Of a stretch of 64,000 nt of DNA, positions 23,307 to 34,245 are shown one piece after another. The notes under the pieces are model-generated. The model was given only the letters and a program-made list of their open reading frames with translations. It was not told the DNA's origin and ran no database searches. This stretch comes from Pseudofabraea citricarpa. Lineage: Eukaryota > Ascomycota > Leotiomycetes > Helotiales > Dermateaceae. Position 1 is the first letter of the stretch, and every line of letters begins with the position of its first letter. The stretch covers positions 744,001 to 808,000 of the forward strand of contig JAPWGK010000004.1 of NCBI GenBank assembly GCA_029641185.1, read 5' to 3'. A program made the translations under genes and the position numbers.

Positions 23307-25475
23307 ATGGCAGGTCGTTTCGTTCGCGCGTCGAAATATCGTAGGCTCTCCTTCTCCCGCCATATAACATCAATCTAACAGCACAAGGGCACGTCTTCGG
23401 GAAGCCTACGAGGAAGGAAGGATGCTATGACAATTTGCATATCAGTCGCAATGCTTGGGACACGAATCTGGTGAAGGTGGGAGCTCTTTGTATGGAATGC
23501 GGGGGGGATGACAGCTGATAGAGAACAGGCCAACCCCGAATATCTTGCAGTCAATTGGGAGGCAAGTGGAGGTGGTGCTTTCGCTGTTATACCTGTGAAT
23601 GAAAAGGGCCGTTTGCCTGAGCAGATTCCTCTGTTCAGGGGGCACACTGGGCCAGTTCTAGATACGGATTGGTAGGAAATGGATACGTACAGAAAATCGG
23701 CTGCTGACAGTTTCATAGGAATCCTTTCAATGACCGTGTTATTGCTTCTGGATCTGATGACGGGAAGGTATTCATATGGCAGGTCCCGGAAGGCTTCACG
23801 CTCTACAATGATGCGGAGGAGCCCCCGGATGTTGCACCCCTTAGCAAGTTGACTGGGCATTCAAGGTAATGCGCAAAACGCGGAACTGTTTGATATGCTC
23901 TAACACTCATCAGGAAAGTTGGACAGGTCCTTTTCAATCCGGCTGCTGAAAACATCCTTGCCTCGGCATCGGGCGATTACACGATCAAGCTTTGGGACAT
24001 TGGGACGGGACAATCAAAGCTTACGCTGAAGCACGGCGACATTGTACAATCACTATCATGGAGCGCAAACGGCGCCCTTCTTGCTACCACATCGCGCGAT
24101 AAGAAACTACGAGTATGGGATGTAAGACAAGAGCGACCAGCGCATGAGGTGGCGGGACACAGTGGTGCCAAGAACAGTAGAGTCGTTTGGATGGGAGAAC
24201 ACAATCGTTTGGCTACCACTGGTTTCTCGAAGATGAGCGATCGCCAAATGGCGTTATGGGATGTTGGAAACCCATCCGAGCCAATTGGAGGATTCACCGT
24301 TTTGGATTCGATCTCTGGTGTCTGCATGCCATTTTGGGGTAAGTTTGTCTGATCTCGTTGCGAAACATGCTGACCGAGGTTTAGATGATGGAACGCAATG
24401 CTTGTATTTGGCAGGCAAAGGGTAGGTTAATCTACTCTTTCCATTTTACTTTACTAATTAGTTCCAGTGATGGAAACATTCGCTACTTTGAATATGAGAA
24501 TGACAAGTTTGAATTCTTATCGGAATACAAGTCTGGAGATCCTCAACGTGGTCTTGCCTTCTTACCAAGAAGGGGTATAAATGTAGGTTTTGATCCATAA
24601 TCGCTAAATATAATACTAATCACCCACAGCTACACGAGAATGAAGTCATGCGTGCGTACAAGACAGTGAACGATAGCTACATCGAGCCCATCTCTTTCAC
24701 GGTTCCTAGAAGAGCAGAGGTGTTCCAAGCAGACATCTACCCGCCGGCTATTGGATCCAAGCCGGCCGTGTCAGCTGCAGAATGGCTTTCAGGAAAGGAC
24801 GGAATTCCTGCCAAGATTGACCTTGAAAGCGTCTACGATGGCAATGCACCCACGGAGGTTGCATCAGATTACAAGCCACCAACCCAAGCACCAGCCCCTG
24901 CTCCTGCCAAGGCAGCACCAGTTAAAAAAGAGCCCGAACCAGCTCCAGTGATCCAGAGAGCGCCACCTCCAACTATGTCTGAGCAAAAGGGTTCAATTTC
25001 TGCGATGGCAAATAGATTCCAGGATGACGAAGAAGCATCCGATGCTGATGAGACCTCAAGTTTCGAAGAAATATCTAAACCAGTACAGAAGTCAATTCCA
25101 GCTGCTGCTAAAGCTGAACCCAAGGCGGTTTCACCCACCAAGACCTCCCCAGTCAAACCCTCTCCCGTTTCTCAGCCAGCCGCTCGATCTGCACCATCTC
25201 CAGTATCCTCGCCAACTCCTACTCCAGCTTCCTCTGGTCCGGTTGTTGCGCCTAGCTCTGTATCGGGATCCTCCAACAGTTCGGTCGAGGCTTCCTTGCA
25301 ACAGATCAAAGATCTGCTATCGGCACAAATCCAGACCATGAACGCACAAAATGACAAAATTAGCAAGCTTACCCAGGAAGTTGATACTTTGAAGATGAGA
25401 GTTGGATCCGGCTCTCAGGATCAGAGCGAGAGAATTAGACAGCTGGAGCTGGAGCTTGAGGCTGCTAGATCCTGA
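23307..25475 (+). CDS. crn1: Coronin, actin-binding WD40 protein
   Basis: Eight exons: 23307-23340, 23388-23476, 23529-23671, 23719-23865, 23914-24338, 24385-24421, 24468-24582 and 24630-25475. They give 611 aa. The N-terminus MAGRFVRASKYRHVFG is the coronin signature and fixes both the start and the first splice acceptor (23388). A seven-bladed WD40 propeller follows, with repeats such as IASGSDDGKVFIW, SASGDYTIKLWD and TTSRDKKLRVWD, and the coronin C-terminal extension. A long Pro/Ser/Ala-rich region (about 410-560) follows, and the last ~45 residues form a coiled coil (IQTMNAQNDKISKLTQEVD). Coronin bundles F-actin and regulates the Arp2/3 complex at cortical patches; the coiled coil oligomerises it. 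Confidence 0.97.
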
Positions 25476-26261
25476 TTCTGCTGTGCGATGAGTCAGAAGG
25501 GAGGATGGAACTTTATAGGTTATTGTAGCGTAGGAGCGAATGCATAAATCCTGGCCAGGCCCAGTGTAGGATGCTGAAGTCCTGGTTCGTGAAATTTCTG
25601 TCATGCGTGTGCTAGTATTTCAAGCTCTTATAAAGTGAAATGCCTGCCTAATGGAAAGCTTCAAACTCCTTGACAGATAAGGGCAGCTTCGTCATGGCCT
25701 ATTGTTTGTTCAAGCACATTGTCTATTCAGGCTCGGTGGAGACTGGGATTGATCAAGAAACCTCAGCCTCAAATTCTTGCAGTGCATAGCCACCATACAT
25801 TTGTTGCGTAAATCGCTACATGTAACCTTATCACCTTCCAATCACACCCATATCTTGACAACTCATCGAAAACTGGAACTTTGAGCCGATACTTTTCTCT
25901 CCAACAGGGCACTTGGTGTAGCTAGAAGCCTCAAGCGTTCGGATATATTCTGCCTTTGTCCCGAATCTCATTTTGCAGCTGGGCTTCGCTTGACCAGCGG
26001 TAGACACTGCCAATTTCTGGGCTGGATGAACATCTCACAAGTAGGAAAATTGCAGGTACCGACTATCAGTACAGAATGAAGCCTTCGGATTACAGGCCAG
26101 CTTTTGTTATTCGCATCGAACTCAAGATAAATCTGGCCACCCTTCAGGTTATCACTGCTCCATATTATTATACTGTTTGAAAGGTTGAGAAAACGCAGCT
26201 TTTAACGTGATTAAGATAATCTCGTGGCATATGGTGTATCTTACATTCCGAATCTCTGACA
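25476..26261. other. Convergent intergenic region
   Basis: About 790 bp between the 3' ends of coronin and the GNAT gene. No supported feature. Confidence 0.5.
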
Positions 26262-27106
26262 CTAGATAATTTTCTTTTTCATAAACACCGCCGTAGCACC
26301 CCATTTCTTCCCGGTGGGATCAGTGTCCCAGTAATGATTTTCCTTTTGAGTATAGATTGTATAACCTCTCCTCCCATACCAATCTGCATTAGAGAGCTAG
26401 GAAAAGCCACGTTAGTATTGATAGAATTCCTTTCAAATGTGGGTGGTGAACTCTCTCTTACCTTTGGATATCCCTTTCCCAAGGCTTCCAATCTTTCCCT
26501 CCTTCCTGGATAGTCATTCGCTACGGTATCCAGAGTCAAAGTCTTGGCACAGAGGGGCTCATCTACTGCCATCTTCTCCACAATGTCCATCGCTGCTCTA
26601 CCCAAACCACAACTATGCAACGCTCTTGAAATATAAAACGTTGAAATTAGGTAAAGCCCATCCTCAGTATTGGCAAGTTCATCATAATCTGATTCTGAAT
26701 CTAGCGAGATATGTCCTAAAGGTAAGAAACTCGTTCCAGATGGTGTCCGAGGTTTACCTCCTAATGAGATAGCAGTGTCGAGTAACTCTTCCGCTTCAGA
26801 TGGATATGCTGATACATGCTGGGAAAGTTTTTCAGGACGTGTTGGATCGTTAGGTGAAAGGACCTTCATGAAGAAATGTTAGGGCGTGAATGGATCACGT
26901 GTATCGGTAAGAATGTGAGGGTGGGGACCTACAATCCATTGAATGGCTTTCTTCCCCAGTCTTTGCTTTTCTCTCCACTTCGGGAGGAAGTCTTTATGCC
27001 ATCCGCATGTTATTCTCTGGTCATATAGCCTGTCGACATGGCTTTGAGAATCGGGATCCCAAGGTATAAGAATGACTTCTGATTTTGAGGATTTCCCAGT
27101 AGTCAT
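26262..27106 (-). CDS. GNAT-family N-acetyltransferase
   Basis: Three exons: 27106-26933, 26863-26462 and 26396-26262, with introns of 69 and 65 bp. The joined product is 236 aa. After an N-terminal part with YDQRITCGWHKDFLPKW there is a beta-strand LYLISTFYISRALHSCGLGRAAMD, the acetyl-CoA binding motif A in the diverged form CGLGRAA instead of RGxGxG/A. The C-terminus ADWYGRRGYTIYTQKENHYW matches motif B, where Tyr commonly acts in catalysis. The third exon is short but is essential for this motif. Substrate unknown; no signal peptide. Confidence 0.8.
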
Positions 27107-27815
27107 TATGGCTCCCTCTCAATCGACGAAAAGAATGGTTCTAGGGAGACTCAAATCTCACCTCGGACGTTTAGAATAGAATTTGACTTTAGATCTGCCA
27201 AGTGATTCTCTTTCATGCCTTTATATGTCTCATTTAAGATCGTGATTCATATGTAACTGCAGTAGTACGAGTGATACAAGTGGGCCAAGTTTTACTGCAA
27301 ATGTCACGCAGATTTGTCAGCAATGAGACCTTGCCACTTTGGGAAGGTTGGTAGTTTTCCTCGTTAATCATGGGGTAAAATGGGTCATAATTTTTAAACA
27401 TCACAGGGATCTTGAATTTACTAGACTGTATATGGAGAGGTACATAGGCAAGTACAAGGTACCTCTCTCCACAAAACGGGTTGTGATTCAGGTTGTACGC
27501 ATGTGGCCATGTATATATATATATATATCACGTGACTTGACTCTTTTCTACATAATGGTCCATAGATTTTCATTCTTGAGAGAGTAAAAGATGTACAACT
27601 CCTTTCATCTACCTCGCGTAGCTTTCAGGCCAAGGAAGGTCAATTGGATTTAAGCGAGAGGTAACAATATTAGATGTATGTCAGCATTTTGTGTTGAGTC
27701 GTTATTGAATCAGGTGTACGATATGTTCTGCTTTATTGTCTCTCTAATCTGGCGTAAGCATTCAAGGCTTAAAAGAATAAAAAGAATACGCGCCATTATT
27801 CAGGCAAGGTACAAT
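27107..27815. promoter_or_regulatory. Upstream region of the GNAT gene with a TA run and CACGTG
   Basis: About 700 bp between the GNAT start and the 3' end of the GIT1-like gene. A short (TA)n microsatellite (27512-27528) directly abuts a CACGTG palindrome (27529-27534), the core site of bHLH factors. Functional use is an inference. Confidence 0.4.
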
Positions 27816-29432
27816 TTAAGTTTTCACAGCATCCATCTTCAATCCACCTGGATCCTTAGTTTCCTGATCACCCCATTGAATCTCGTATCCGTTCTCTTGA
27901 AGATATGCCTTCCATGCGTCATCCTCATTCTCAAGTTGATTGCTGATATCAGGGATGATAAAGTAAGAAGTCAATGCTCCGGCAAAAGCAAAACCAGAGC
28001 CGATCAGGAATACTGCTTGGTTGCCTTTGTAGACACTGTCGCCATAGCTAGCGAGGATCGGGGCAAATACTGCGGTTCCGATAGCTGCACCAGCTTTGCC
28101 GAACGCAGCAATGAAACCGAGACATTGTCCACGGATGCTGGTTGGGAAGGACTCGCTGGACGTGAGAACGATAGTTGCTCCTGGACCAACCTCTCCCAGA
28201 GTGAGGAAACAACCATACATGATAATGAAAAGAGGGAGAATTTTTTGAATGCTTCCGAGAGCGCCTCCAAGAATAAATCCTAACATCGACTGCAGACAGA
28301 AACCGAGAGCCATAGTTTGTCTTCGGCCAATCTTATCACTAAGCCAGCCTCCAATGAATGCTCCGGGAATATAAAAGCAGTTGATGACGGTTCCCCAGCC
28401 CATGTTTCTTGTCAGCGATGAGCCGATATTTAGACGATTGAGGATAGTCGATGCAAAAAGCCCGAATGGGTACGAGATGTAGTTATATCTGGGGAAGTTA
28501 TTAGCTCAGGTTTGTTATTCCGAGGACTTTATGACTTACAAAAACCATCCGAGGGAACATCCAAGAAGTGGGCGCCAATATCTCTTGAATATTAACCAGT
28601 AAGGTACTCTCTGTTTCTTGGCAGCACTTTTTCGGTATGCGGTACTGACAGCCATCTTATATCGGAACCAAAAGATTGAGATTGGAGGAATTGCACCCAG
28701 CGCCAAGGCCAGTCTCCAGACAATATTATAATGCTTCTCATTTTCATGGAAGCACAGGATGAGCAAGAGAGGTACCAATCCACCGAAAACAAATCCCAAA
28801 GTTGCAGAGAGATCGCCAATCATGGCGAAAATGAAACCTCGATTTTTACGGACACCGGAGTCTTCGTCAGTCGCCTCGGTGGCACCTGCTCCTGAAACTG
28901 GGTATTCTCTGTGGAAAGTCAGTGAAGTTCATACTAAAAAGTTTCAACACACATACCCTCCGGCGCCAACACCTGCAATACCACGGCTTATTACCAACAT
29001 CCAGAACATTCCCAACTCGTCCTTTCCACTAGATGCGGCACTAAGCGCAATACCGACAACCAAAATTAAAGTGGTCAAAACTGCACCACTTTTCCGTCCC
29101 AAGCGATCGGAAATGTAGCCAAATCCGAGCATACCAACAATCATACCAATCAAGAACGCGTTCGAGAGACGACTATACATCACAGTTGATAAATCAGGGT
29201 AGATAACGCCGAATATCAATGACAGATTGCCAATGATCGAGGCATTGAATCCATCAGATCCAATTGCAAGACCGGAGAAAATGACCATCAGAGTGACCGA
29301 AAGTTTCGAGTATGTTGTCTCGCCCTTCACACTACCAATGTACTGCTCCTCGTCTGCGACGACCTTGACATCGTCGATTTTACTGATTGAGTCATTTTTG
29401 CGATCAGGAACTGGACCCTCAATGGTCTCCAT
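27816..29432 (-). CDS. MFS permease, GIT1-like (glycerophosphodiester/phosphate type)
   Basis: Three exons: 29432-28957, 28908-28540 and 28488-27816, with introns of 48 and 51 bp. They yield 505 aa with about 12 hydrophobic segments. MFS motif A appears as GYISDRLGRKSGA between TM2 and TM3 and again as GWLSDKIGRRQTM in the second half. GSDGFNASIIGNLSLIFG in TM1 and SSESFPTSIRGQCLGF are typical of the phosphate:H+ symporter branch that includes yeast Git1, which imports glycerophosphoinositol. An inositol or phosphate substrate is inference from family. Divergent from the M24 peptidase. Confidence 0.8.
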
Positions 29433-29998
29433 TTTGGCGAAAGGTTCAAAAGGATTAACAAGTCATGATTTAGGAAAGGTAAACACGAGGACATATAAGA
29501 GATCGACTGTGTGGTTTCCCTACGGCTCTGTGAGCTTTGATAGCAATTATCCTTGTGCCGGCGGAAAACCCGACAGATAACGAGCAGATACCGGTCAATT
29601 CCGGCACAGGCTGGAGAAGGAGACCTTCCCACATCTGGCTTGGTACCTTGCATACCATAGGTCCTCTGTATGTTTTGTGGTCCTGTGCTAGTAGCACTCC
29701 ATGTTAAAACGTGGAAAAGTTGAAAGTGGGATGGTTCAAGTGCTTCAGAATCTGGGGTGGCAGGGAAATTAGCCGACGCTAACAACTTCGCCGAGGTGTC
29801 TATCGCGGCCAACTCCCGATGTCACGTCCTCCACTTTTGATCATAACAAAAGATTTCTTTACGAATCCATTAAGGTTTGGTGTGTAACGGCGGTCACTCC
29901 GTCCTTAGCTTCTTGGCTTGTGAAGAGTGTGTATCTTGTCAATTGATTCTTCGTCTTTGATCGATCAGAAACCACAGACTACAAGGGAGGCAACCAAG
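29433..29998. promoter_or_regulatory. Divergent promoter, GIT1-like permease / M24 peptidase
   Basis: 566 bp between the two start codons. No defined binding site could be assigned. An in-frame ATG at 29927 precedes the chosen peptidase start but would add only a polar leader. Confidence 0.4.
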
Positions 29999-31631
29999 AT
30001 GAACGACAAGTACAAGGCCCCTATTTTGGGTACAGATAAGGCTGCAGCTTCTAGACTCCATTCGAAAACAAAACGGTGCCTCACAGCCGCAGCTTTCTGT
30101 GCCACAACATGCTTGCTCTTGGTAAGGAGATCTCAGCCCCCAAAGTTTATTCAACCTCTGATATATATCCAGACCTCTAAATATTATAGCTATTGGCAAC
30201 AAGAATCTTCTGTGGAGATTAAATTGTCACCATTTGCGAAATTTCAACAGTGCTCAATCGCAAACTTTCTTGACACCGGATTACCTTTCCTTGAATCAGC
30301 CTCGCCTCTCCCGGTTGAAGAGTACGTGGAGCGAAGAAATCGCCTCGCAGAAGCTCTTGTTAAAGACGATGTCGATGCTTTCCTGGTTGAGCCAGGATAT
30401 ACTTTTCAGTACTATGCAAACATCAGTCAAAAAGACTGGGAGGTGTGGGAACCCGAAGAACGTCCTTTCTTGATGATTGTGCAGCCACAAAAAGATTCCT
30501 CTGGCAAGATCACAGCTTCTACCAGATTTCTTGCTCCCAGTTTTGAGGTTGAAAGAGCAATATTGTTGGGTATGCCCTTTGATGAGACGTTGAAATTCGT
30601 CCCATGGGAAGAGCACTGGAATCCATATGAGACTCTGATCAATTCATGGACCTCTTCGTCTGCTGACGAGAACGCTTTGGAAGTTGCTCCTAAAATTATG
30701 GTAGATGAAGAAATGAGAGATTTCATCCAACGAGGTCTTGGCGAGAATGGTTTCAATGTTGTCGGACTGGGCGGAGAAGTGGAAAGAGTCAAGCAGACAA
30801 AGTCTCCAAGAGAAATCGAGATTGTCCGGGCTGTCAATACTGGAACGGTTGAAGCTGTCCGAGCTATGAGGGAATGCATGTACTCTGGTCTGACTGAAAA
30901 TCAAGTTATGGAAGTTTTGGACAACACCCTCTGGGCTGCTGGCATGGAGCCATTCTTCGATATTGTTCTTTTCGGTGAGTGTTTTATTCTCTATATGGCA
31001 ACGGTCAATTCTAATTATTACGTAGACGAAGATGCATCGAATCCTCATGGAGGAACAGATGGAAGCAAGGTTCTTGAGGCAGAGACATTCGTTCTTATCG
31101 ATGTGGGGTAAGTTAACTCTTTAATTAACCTGAGGCTTTGACTGACTCAAATTCAGAGCCCATCTATACGGATACTCCTCCGATATCTGCAGAACTTTCT
31201 TTCCACCATTCTTTCCCAAACCTAGCACAGCATCAGAATACGCCGCACTATCGCCTGTGATACAACACAAGCTGAGTGTATGGGACACTGTTCTTGAAGC
31301 TCAAACTCAATCCATGCACGCCTTGGTTGCGGGAAACTCTGCTGCATCTGTCGATATTGCTGCTCGAAAGGTGATCACGGATGCAGGGTATGGAGAGGCT
31401 TTTACTCACAGAGTTGGCCACGGCATCGGAATCAAAGCCCACGAAAGCCCTTATCTCAACAAAGGAAACTTGAATGTGACACTGAGGGCAGGAATGACAT
31501 TCACTTCGGAGCCTGGCATTTACTTGGTTGATCATTTTGGTGTCAGGCATGAAGATATCTTGTTAGTGAAAGAGAATGGCGAGCCGGAAATTTTAACAGG
31601 TACCAGAGCAAAAGGCGCATGGGATCCTTGA
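29999..31631 (+). CDS. Membrane-anchored Xaa-Pro dipeptidase/aminopeptidase (M24)
   Basis: Preferred exons: 29999-30121, 30251-30974, 31026-31107 and 31157-31631, giving 467 aa. The first intron (129 bp) contains no in-frame stop, so a 510-aa form is also possible. A single N-terminal hydrophobic segment (CLTAAAFCATTCLLL) implies a signal anchor. A creatinase-like N-domain (EEYVERRNRLAEALV) precedes the pita-bread catalytic domain. All five metal ligands are present: Asp in LIDVG, Asp in YSSDICRTF, His in HRVGHGIG, Glu in TSEPGIYL and Glu in RHEDILLV. It should hydrolyse X-Pro bonds with two metal ions. Topology suggests a lumenal or extracellular catalytic domain. Confidence 0.88.
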
Positions 31632-32356
31632 AACATTCGCAGTTGCTGAACATAAATCAAACATGAGCTACTTGCTTCACCCGCTATGGAGGTAAGTGCA
31701 TTTAAGCCTAGCAAAAGATATTTCACAATTTATGATGGCTGCGAATGCAAAATGAATGAAGCGCGCATTCTGTATCATGTCTCTACGAAAAGTGATGCTC
31801 TCGTCTCCCTCGATTCTGCAAGAGTTTCCTTAGAAATCAAGTTAGATTCTCATTTGATAACGTTCGAGCGATTCTTGAGCTTTAACGTTGAAAAGGCTCT
31901 TCATTGCTGCTTTCCATAACCAAGGATTTAACCAAGGATTTCTCAATCCTTAGTTGATGATTCTTACGAGAGACCTTTGCAGAGATACAATACTTTCGGA
32001 TATAACTGGACTAGTTAACCCATAAATCTAGGGGTGAAGCGATGAAGCGACTCGCTTCCCTAAGGCTTAGTCAGGAGCCATTGAGTGATTTGTTTGGCAC
32101 GCTCGTAACAATCCGCTTACCAGACTGCGCCCCCAGAAGTAAGTCAGTAACAGTGCCTCATGACAGAATCTTCCATGAGACATGAAAGATTATATGCAGC
32201 TATTACTGTTGTCGTATCTTCAAACTCGCTAGCTGACGTATGCTTACTCGTAAAGCTTGAATTTTCCAAGTGGAGAAAGTGTATAAAGCTTGGCTCTGCA
32301 AGCAGCCTGTACTCTCTTTTATCACTTACAATTTGTCCTATTCTCATTCTATTACA
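31632..32356. other. Intergenic
   Basis: About 725 bp: 3' side of the M24 gene and promoter of the beta-lactamase-fold gene. No supported feature. Confidence 0.5.
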
Positions 32357-34245
32357 ATGTTTCTCCCTACCGCTGTTGTACTCAGCACGTTTTCTTTGGT
32401 TACAAAAGCCCAATATCTGAGCTGTCCTCTCCTAGGACCCGATTTCCCTCCACCTACAGACCTACAAGATGATACATCAATACTATCCGCCAGCCAGAGT
32501 TTGACCCAGCAACTTGATTCTCTGAAATCCAGCAATAGTACCACTCTTGATCCCACTACTTCCTTTTCTGTCCAATGGTTCTCGGCCGCGAACAACCAAC
32601 CTCTATTTCAGTACCACTACACAGGTGCTTCTGTGGCTGGAAGCTCCAGCGGAGTGAAAGAAATTACTGCAGACTCGATTTATCGTATTGGAAGCATCTC
32701 GAAACTTTTCACGGTATATTTATTCTTAGTAGAAGCAGGGGACGCTTATTTCTCACGACCTATTACCGATTTTGTTCCGGAGCTCGCTCAAGCCGCGAAT
32801 GATTCTGCTGGAATAAGCGACATCAATACTACACGGTGGGAAAATATTACTCTCGGGGCATTGGCTAGTCATTTGGCTGGAATTGATAGAAATGGTAATT
32901 GAAGAGTTCAGATACTTGTAATGGTAATATGCTAATAGTTGCAAATTCAGATGGGCAATTCGATCTGCTTGGTGCCAACTTACCGTGGACGGATTTAGGT
33001 CTCCCGGAGCTGACTCCCTCTGAACTGCCGCCATGCGGATTCAACTCGTCGGTGCCAGAATGTACCCGAGCATGTACGCTTTAACATATATCTACACCCT
33101 TGCAACATAGTAACACAAAACAGTATTCCTCGAATTAATCATCAAACACCAACCTATATTTGCACCTTTCACAACTCCAATATATTCGAATACCGCATTT
33201 GGAGTCTTGGCTTTTGCTTTGGAATCCATAGCCAACAAGAATTTCACAAGCATGATGGAAAATATGCTCACGAAGCTAAATCTCACCTCCACCTTTTATA
33301 CAACGCCTCCAACAGACACTCGCGGTGTGATCCCTTTTAACACAACATACAGTGGCTGGTCTCTGGATGGAGCAGCTTCAAACCCGTTTGTACACTTTTC
33401 CTCTGCCTATAAAGCAAAGACTAATAACTCAACACAGGGCCGGGTCTATGTATGCCTCAACAAACGACCTCTCCTCGCTAGGCCGTTCAATTTTGAATAA
33501 TGTTCTTCTCAGCTCAGCAGCAACCCGCCGCTGGATGAAACCCCAAAGCTTCACATCAAGCCCTACACTTGCCGTCGGTGCACCGTGGGAGATTTTCCGC
33601 GTGCAAACAAATACTAGTAGCAATCGAATAACAGATTACTACACCAAAAGTGGTGACCTAGGCTCCTACAGCAGTCTTCTTGCTCTAATCCCTGACTATG
33701 ATGTCGGGTTCAGTATATTTGCTACTGATGGCAATGCAGCCGGTGTAGTTGCCACGCTGGCTGATATGGTATCAAAATCTTTCGGTCCAGCGCTTGAGCA
33801 GACTGCAAAATCGCAAGCTAATGCCACATACGTTGGGACGTATACTTCCTCCAATAACACCAACTCCTCCCTCGTAATTAGCATCAACGACAAGTTCGGT
33901 CTAAACATTGACAAGTGGACGAGCAACGGTCAAAACATGTTCTCTAATATCAAGTTAACGCAAGGTATCACCTCGACGGATATCAAAATCCTAGCCCGGC
34001 TTGTTCCTACAGGTTTGAAAGATGGGAATGGAGGACAAGCTTTCAGGGCTGTTTTTGGCTTCGAGGGTAATGGGAGTGGGAATGTTTTCGACTTGAGTTG
34101 TGCTACTTGGACTACGGTTGATGCTCTGAATTATGGCGGTGTTTCTTTGGATTTATTTGTTTTTCGGAATACCGAAGCAGGAACTGGGAGGGGGGATGTG
34201 GAGATTCCGGCCTTGAGGTCCACACTCCAGCTCCAGGGGAATTAG
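32357..34245 (+). CDS. Secreted serine beta-lactamase-fold protein (class C/LACTB-like)
   Basis: Four exons: 32357-32894, 32951-33073, 33124-33385 and 33438-34245. The joined frame gives 576 aa. The start at 32357 begins a signal peptide (MFLPTAVVLSTFSLVTKAQ). The nucleophile motif SxxK is in RIGSISKLFTV and the YxN motif in IYSNTAFG, as in class C beta-lactamases, DD-peptidases and related esterases. Many Asn-X-Ser/Thr sites suggest glycosylation. Fungal members hydrolyse esters, lactams or lactones; the substrate here is unknown. The last two exons are needed to reach the conserved SMYASTNDLSSLGR block. The C-terminal domain is unrecognised. Confidence 0.88.

Noticed and set aside
29927..29998. 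Upstream in-frame ATG for the M24 peptidase
   Set aside because: Would add 24 polar residues ahead of the membrane anchor; the ATG at 29999 gives a normal signal anchor.
32357..34245. Reading the beta-lactamase-fold protein as an antibiotic-resistance gene
   Set aside because: Fungal secreted members of this fold are mostly esterases or peptidases; nothing in the sequence shows beta-lactam hydrolysis.
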